A DNA stretch of 9,078 bases. Origin: an uncultured Clostridia bacterium. GTDB taxonomy: Bacteria; Bacillota_A; Clostridia; TANB77; CAG-508. Below the pieces are notes generated by a model. That model ran no database searches. It was given only the letters and a program-made list of their open reading frames with translations, and was not told the DNA's origin. How positions within the stretch are numbered: the first letter of the stretch is position 1; each line of letters begins with the position of its first letter. A program made the translations under genes and the position numbers. This document shows, in pieces, positions 6,678 to 9,078 of the stretch. Where the stretch lies: the NCBI GenBank assembly GCA_947588915.1, contig CANPZA010000060.1, positions 1-9,078 of the forward strand, written 5' to 3'.

Positions 6678-6708
6678 AAAATTACTATATTTTTTATATA
6701 GTAATTTT
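6678..6708 (-). terminator. Terminator-like hairpin after the YgjP-like gene
   Basis: AAAATTACTATAT (6678-6690) pairs perfectly with ATATAGTAATTTT (6696-6708): a 13-bp stem with a 5-base loop, 5 bases after the stop codon at 6714. The stem ends in T on the minus strand and is followed by TATTATTATG. The stem is AT-rich and the T tract short, but stem length and position favour a terminator separating this gene from the tRNA promoter. Confidence 0.6.
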
Positions 6709-6713
6709 CCTAT

Positions 6714-7235
6714 TTATAAATCTAATAAAATTTCTTCACATTTCTTATAATCTGGCAAATACTTTTTTAGCATTTCAACAAATTGTTTATTATGTTTTTG
6801 ATATTTTAAATGACAATATTGATGTAATACAATATAATCAATTACTTTACGACTATATTTTACAACTTCTGGATTAATTGTTATTTTTTTATTTTTACAA
6901 ACTCCCAAATTTTTTATTTTCTTAATCTCATATTCTTCTGGTGCAAATTTTAACATAAGCCTAGTTTTCTCCATTGCTCTTTCTATTTCAACATTTGCAA
7001 TTTGTTCATACATCTTATCAATTGCTAAATCTAATATTTCTTTATTATCCAAATTCTTATATTTATTTGGAAGTGATATAATTATAATTTTATTTTCAAC
7101 ATTTAATTCTGTTATTCTAATATTTTTATAAACTATTTTTACTTTATAATCTATACCTAATATTGGTACAGGATGTCTTTCAATACTATTATTCAAGTTT
7201 GTTTTAATATTAATTTTTCTTTGTTTTAAGCTCAT
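6714..7235 (-). CDS. YgjP/DUF45-like metallopeptidase-fold protein with HQxxH in place of HExxH
   Basis: The YgjP-like family has a zinc-peptidase fold ending in HExxH plus a distal His; its substrates are poorly known. This 173-residue protein has the usual small size, the family's core INPEVVKYSRKVIDYIVLH and the C-terminal pattern CHLKYQKHNKQF followed by LPDYKK. The zinc motif reads HQYCH (H138, Q139, H142, with H148 as the likely third ligand), so the catalytic Glu is replaced by Gln; the upstream WGSC-like element is LGVC. It is cytoplasmic, with no signal or membrane helix. Start choice: AAGGAG directly abuts a possible GTG at 7244, which leaves no spacing, but lies 8 bases before the ATG at 7235, so the ATG is used here. 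It is transcribed alone, divergently from dapA, from the promoter at 7307-7335, and ends at the hairpin 6678-6708. The family is likely; enzymatic activity is doubtful. Confidence 0.8.
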   Translation of the reverse strand: MSLKQRKINIKTNLNNSIERHPVPILGIDYKVKIVYKNIRITELNVENKIIIISLPNKYKNLDNKEILDLAIDKMYEQIANVEIERAMEKTRLMLKFAPEEYEIKKIKNLGVCKNKKITINPEVVKYSRKVIDYIVLHQYCHLKYQKHNKQFVEMLKKYLPDYKKCEEILLDL

Positions 7236-7244
7236 TTTAATCAC

Positions 7245-7250
7245 TCCTTA
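7245..7250 (-). promoter_or_regulatory. Ribosome binding site deciding the YgjP-like start
   Basis: AAGGAG on the minus strand sits 9 to 14 bases before the ATG at 7235 (8-base gap). The in-frame GTG at 7242-7244 touches it directly and so could not be used efficiently. Confidence 0.7.
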
Positions 7251-7306
7251 TAAATATTTTATTCAAATTTTTGTTTTTCGAATTATTGTTCGCTTTTGTT
7301 GTTTCT

Positions 7307-7335
7307 ATTTTATATTTTATTTTTTATTTTGTCAA
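7307..7335 (-). promoter_or_regulatory. Strong predicted promoter of the YgjP-like gene
   Basis: A perfect TTGACA (7330-7335) and TAAAAT (7307-7312; five of six matches) stand 17 bases apart on the minus strand in an A/T-rich setting. This is the best -35 box in the window. The transcript would have an approximately 65-base leader containing the imperfect palindrome CGAATTATTGTTCG at 7279-7292. Confidence 0.75.
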
Positions 7336-7375
7336 TAGATTTTTGAAAATTTTTTTATTATTTTTTAAATTAAAA

Positions 7376-7406
7376 TTGTAACCTTTTTAATTATCATAAA
7401 TAATAT
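7376..7406 (+). promoter_or_regulatory. Possible dapAB promoter region
   Basis: TTGTAA at 7376-7381 with AATAAT-like or TAATAT hexamers at about 7399-7406 (17 to 19 base spacing) is the best promoter-like pair before dapA. Both boxes are only fair. A weak AT-only hairpin, 7414-7424 with 7429-7439 (one C-A mismatch), would lie in the leader. The leader is too short for a lysine riboswitch. Confidence 0.3.
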
Positions 7407-7467
7407 ATTTTATAAAATAACTCTAAATAGAATTATTTTTATTATACTTTTTATAAGGAGTCAATTT

Positions 7468-8388
7468 ATGAAAAAAATTTTATTCAAAGGTTGTGGGACT
7501 GCAATTTGTACCCCTTTTGATAAAAATGGTATTAATTTAAAAGAATTCGAAAAGTTAGTTGAGTTTCAAATTCAAAACAATGTAGATTCAATTATAGTTT
7601 GTGGTACAACTGGAGAATCTGCTACTATGACAAATGATGAAAAAACAAATATTATAAAATCAGCTATTAAAATATCTAATGGAAAAGTTCCAATAATTGT
7701 AGGCACAGGTGGAAATAATACAAAACAGGTTATCGAAAATTCAAAATTAGTTGAAGATTTAGGTGCAGATGGTCTTTTAATTGTAACACCCTATTACAAT
7801 AAATGTACTCAAAATGGCTTAATTAAACATTATGAATCAATTTCACAAAATGTTAATTTACCTATTATTTTATACAATGTGCCAAGTAGAACTGGTGTTA
7901 ATATTGAACCTGAAACTTGCTTAGAACTTTCAAAAATAGAAAATATAGTAGCTATTAAAGAAGCAAGTGGAAATTTATCACAAGTTGCAAAAATTGCCAG
8001 TATGTGTAATGAAAACTTAAATATTTATTCTGGAAATGATGACCAAATTTTACCAATTTTATCTCTTGGAGGAATTGGAGTAATTTCTGTTTTATCAAAT
8101 GTAATGCCAAAATTCACTCATGATATTGTAAATAATTACATACACAAAAATACAAATCTAGCAACAAAAATGCAATTAGATGCTATCTGTTTGATTAATA
8201 TGCTATTTAGTGAAGTAAATCCAATCCCTATAAAATATGCTTTAAATTTGCTTGGATATAATTTTGGTATTCCAAGACTTCCTTTAACTGAATTAAGTAA
8301 TGAAAAGAAAGAAATTTTAAGTAAAGAATTATTCAAATTAATTGATAGATATGAGAAAGGATATTATAATGTTAGAAATAATGGTTAA
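7468..8388 (+). CDS. dapA: 4-hydroxy-tetrahydrodipicolinate synthase
   Basis: DapA condenses pyruvate with aspartate semialdehyde, the first committed step of the diaminopimelate/lysine branch, in the cytoplasm. The 306-residue product has the TIM-barrel family's landmarks: CGTTGES (45-51) with Thr47-Thr48 of the proton relay, the conserved PYYNKCTQNG stretch (108-117) with the relay Tyr109/110, LYNVPSRTG (135-143) with Tyr136 and Arg141, and IKEASG with the Schiff-base Lys164. The later GNDD and GGIGVISVLSN motifs are intact. It is slightly longer than the usual 290 or so residues because of the C-terminal tail. AAGGAG lies 7 bases before the ATG. Its last 20 bases overlap dapB, so the two are translationally coupled. 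Closely related families (N-acetylneuraminate lyase, KDG aldolase) are less likely given the motifs and dapB next door. Confidence 0.96.
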   Translation: MKKILFKGCGTAICTPFDKNGINLKEFEKLVEFQIQNNVDSIIVCGTTGESATMTNDEKTNIIKSAIKISNGKVPIIVGTGGNNTKQVIENSKLVEDLGADGLLIVTPYYNKCTQNGLIKHYESISQNVNLPIILYNVPSRTGVNIEPETCLELSKIENIVAIKEASGNLSQVAKIASMCNENLNIYSGNDDQILPILSLGGIGVISVLSNVMPKFTHDIVNNYIHKNTNLATKMQLDAICLINMLFSEVNPIPIKYALNLLGYNFGIPRLPLTELSNEKKEILSKELFKLIDRYEKGYYNVRNNG

Positions 8389-9078
8389 TGGTTGTAATGG
8401 AAAAATGGGGCAAACCGTTTGTGATCTTATAGAGCAAAATAAAGATTTAGTTTTAAAATGTGGTTTTGACAAAAATATAACTGGTGAATTTGCTTTTCCT
8501 GTTTTTGATAAAATAGAAAATATTAGAGAAAATCCTGATGTTATCATAGATTTTTCTGTACCGATATCAACATTAAATATATTAAAATATGCTGTTAAAA
8601 AGAAAATACCTGTTGTAATTGCAACTACTGGTTTTTCTGAAAAAGAAGAAGAAATTATAAAAGAATATAGCAAAACAATTCCTATTTTCAAATCTGCTAA
8701 TATGTCTTATAATGTTATGATTATGAAAAAATTGGTTAAATGGCTTGCACCTCTACTTAAAAATACTGATATTGAGATAATCGAAACACATCATAATAGA
8801 AAAATAGATAGTCCAAGTGGAACTGCTCAAATGCTTGCAAATGCAATAAATGAAGCATTAGGAGGAACACATCATTTTGAATATAATAGACATGATAAAC
8901 ATGAAAAAAGAGACAAAAATGAAATTGGAATTACATCAATAAGAGGTGGAAATATAGTAGGAGAGCATACAGTTCAATTTTTTGGAGAATATGAAACATT
9001 TGAAATAAAACATACATCATATTCACGAAATGTATTTGCGGAAGGAGCCATAAAAGCAGCAGAATTTCTTGTAAGTAG
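8369..9078 (+). CDS. dapB: 4-hydroxy-tetrahydrodipicolinate reductase (3' end beyond window)
   Basis: DapB reduces the DapA product with NAD(P)H to tetrahydrodipicolinate. Of the usual 250 or so residues, 236 are visible. The Rossmann fingerprint VNGCNGKMGQ (6-15) begins the cofactor domain; DFSVP (61-65) and ATTGFSEKE (85-93) line the nicotinamide site; SANMSYNV (109-116) leads to the catalytic HHNRKIDSPSGTA (141-153), with His141/142 and Lys145 matching the catalytic His and Lys of the family. SIRGGNIVGEHTVQF (190-204) and the return to the N-terminal domain (SYSRNVFAEGAIKAA) follow. The frame is still open at the last base. The start at 8369 has AAAGGA about 7 bases upstream inside dapA; a second in-frame ATG at 8381 is too close to the fingerprint to be preferred. 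The 20-base overlap with dapA suggests one operon. Confidence 0.96.
   Translation, partial: MLEIMVNGCNGKMGQTVCDLIEQNKDLVLKCGFDKNITGEFAFPVFDKIENIRENPDVIIDFSVPISTLNILKYAVKKKIPVVIATTGFSEKEEEIIKEYSKTIPIFKSANMSYNVMIMKKLVKWLAPLLKNTDIEIIETHHNRKIDSPSGTAQMLANAINEALGGTHHFEYNRHDKHEKRDKNEIGITSIRGGNIVGEHTVQFFGEYETFEIKHTSYSRNVFAEGAIKAAEFLVS

Noticed and set aside
7279..7292. True SOS (LexA) operator
   Set aside because: Only the outer CGAA/TTCG arms and one inner C match; the second half lacks the G of GTTC, so it is kept only as a low-interest palindrome.
7336..7467. Lysine riboswitch or T-box before dapA
   Set aside because: The leader is at most about 130 bases and mostly A/T. No T-box core or multi-helix lysine aptamer can be drawn; only one weak hairpin at 7414-7439 is present.
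8136..8691. Minus-strand open frames opposite dapA and dapB
   Set aside because: dapA and dapB carry complete family motifs on the plus strand; the antisense frames show no motif or ribosome binding site.
1..9078. CRISPR array, insertion sequence, integrase or phage genes
   Set aside because: No regularly spaced direct repeats, terminal inverted repeats, transposase or recombinase motifs were seen on either strand.

Overview
The window is strongly AT-rich, with purine-rich Shine-Dalgarno sites before nearly every gene, TTGACA/TATAAT-type promoters, class II LysS, a YgjP-like protein and a KGITLVAL-type pilin. This points to a low-GC Bacillota, most likely a Clostridia-type gut or host-associated anaerobe. 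Species cannot be given from the sequence alone.

Layout. From 1 to 7235 every gene lies on the minus strand; from 7468 the plus strand takes over. In transcription order on the minus strand: a YgjP-like metallopeptidase-fold protein (7235-6714) with a strong promoter and a terminator; tRNA-Gln(CUG) (6601-6527); a prepilin-like surface protein (6468-5689); a decayed, frameshifted gene (about 5654-5412) that still has its terminator; lysyl-tRNA synthetase lysS (5222-3711) with its own promoter. A tight four-gene accessory cluster follows: HipA/CtkA-like kinase (3565-2675), Fic protein (2633-1797), an unrecognised 104-residue protein (1781-1467) and a membrane-anchored Lys/Glu-rich protein (1459-326). 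The cluster ends at a hairpin at 285-320. Last comes the start of a site-2-protease-like M50 gene (194-1, cut by the window edge) with its own promoter. On the plus strand, dapA and dapB overlap by 20 bases and encode consecutive steps of diaminopimelate/lysine synthesis; dapB runs off the right edge.

How the genes relate. LysS, tRNA-Gln, DapA and DapB are housekeeping. The region of interest is 326-3565. Two enzyme families that modify proteins covalently (HipA-like kinase fold and Fic AMP-transferase fold) sit in one apparent transcription unit, with gaps of 41, 15 and 7 bases, together with one small soluble and one membrane-anchored protein of unknown role. The kinase has His where the catalytic Asp is expected, and the Fic protein has a non-canonical active-site motif and a possible degenerate VbhA-like N-terminus. 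This resembles a toxin-antitoxin, defence or effector-type module, but that function is inferred from families and context only. The YgjP-like protein also has an altered catalytic motif (HQxxH instead of HExxH). No CRISPR array, insertion sequence, integrase or phage gene is seen.
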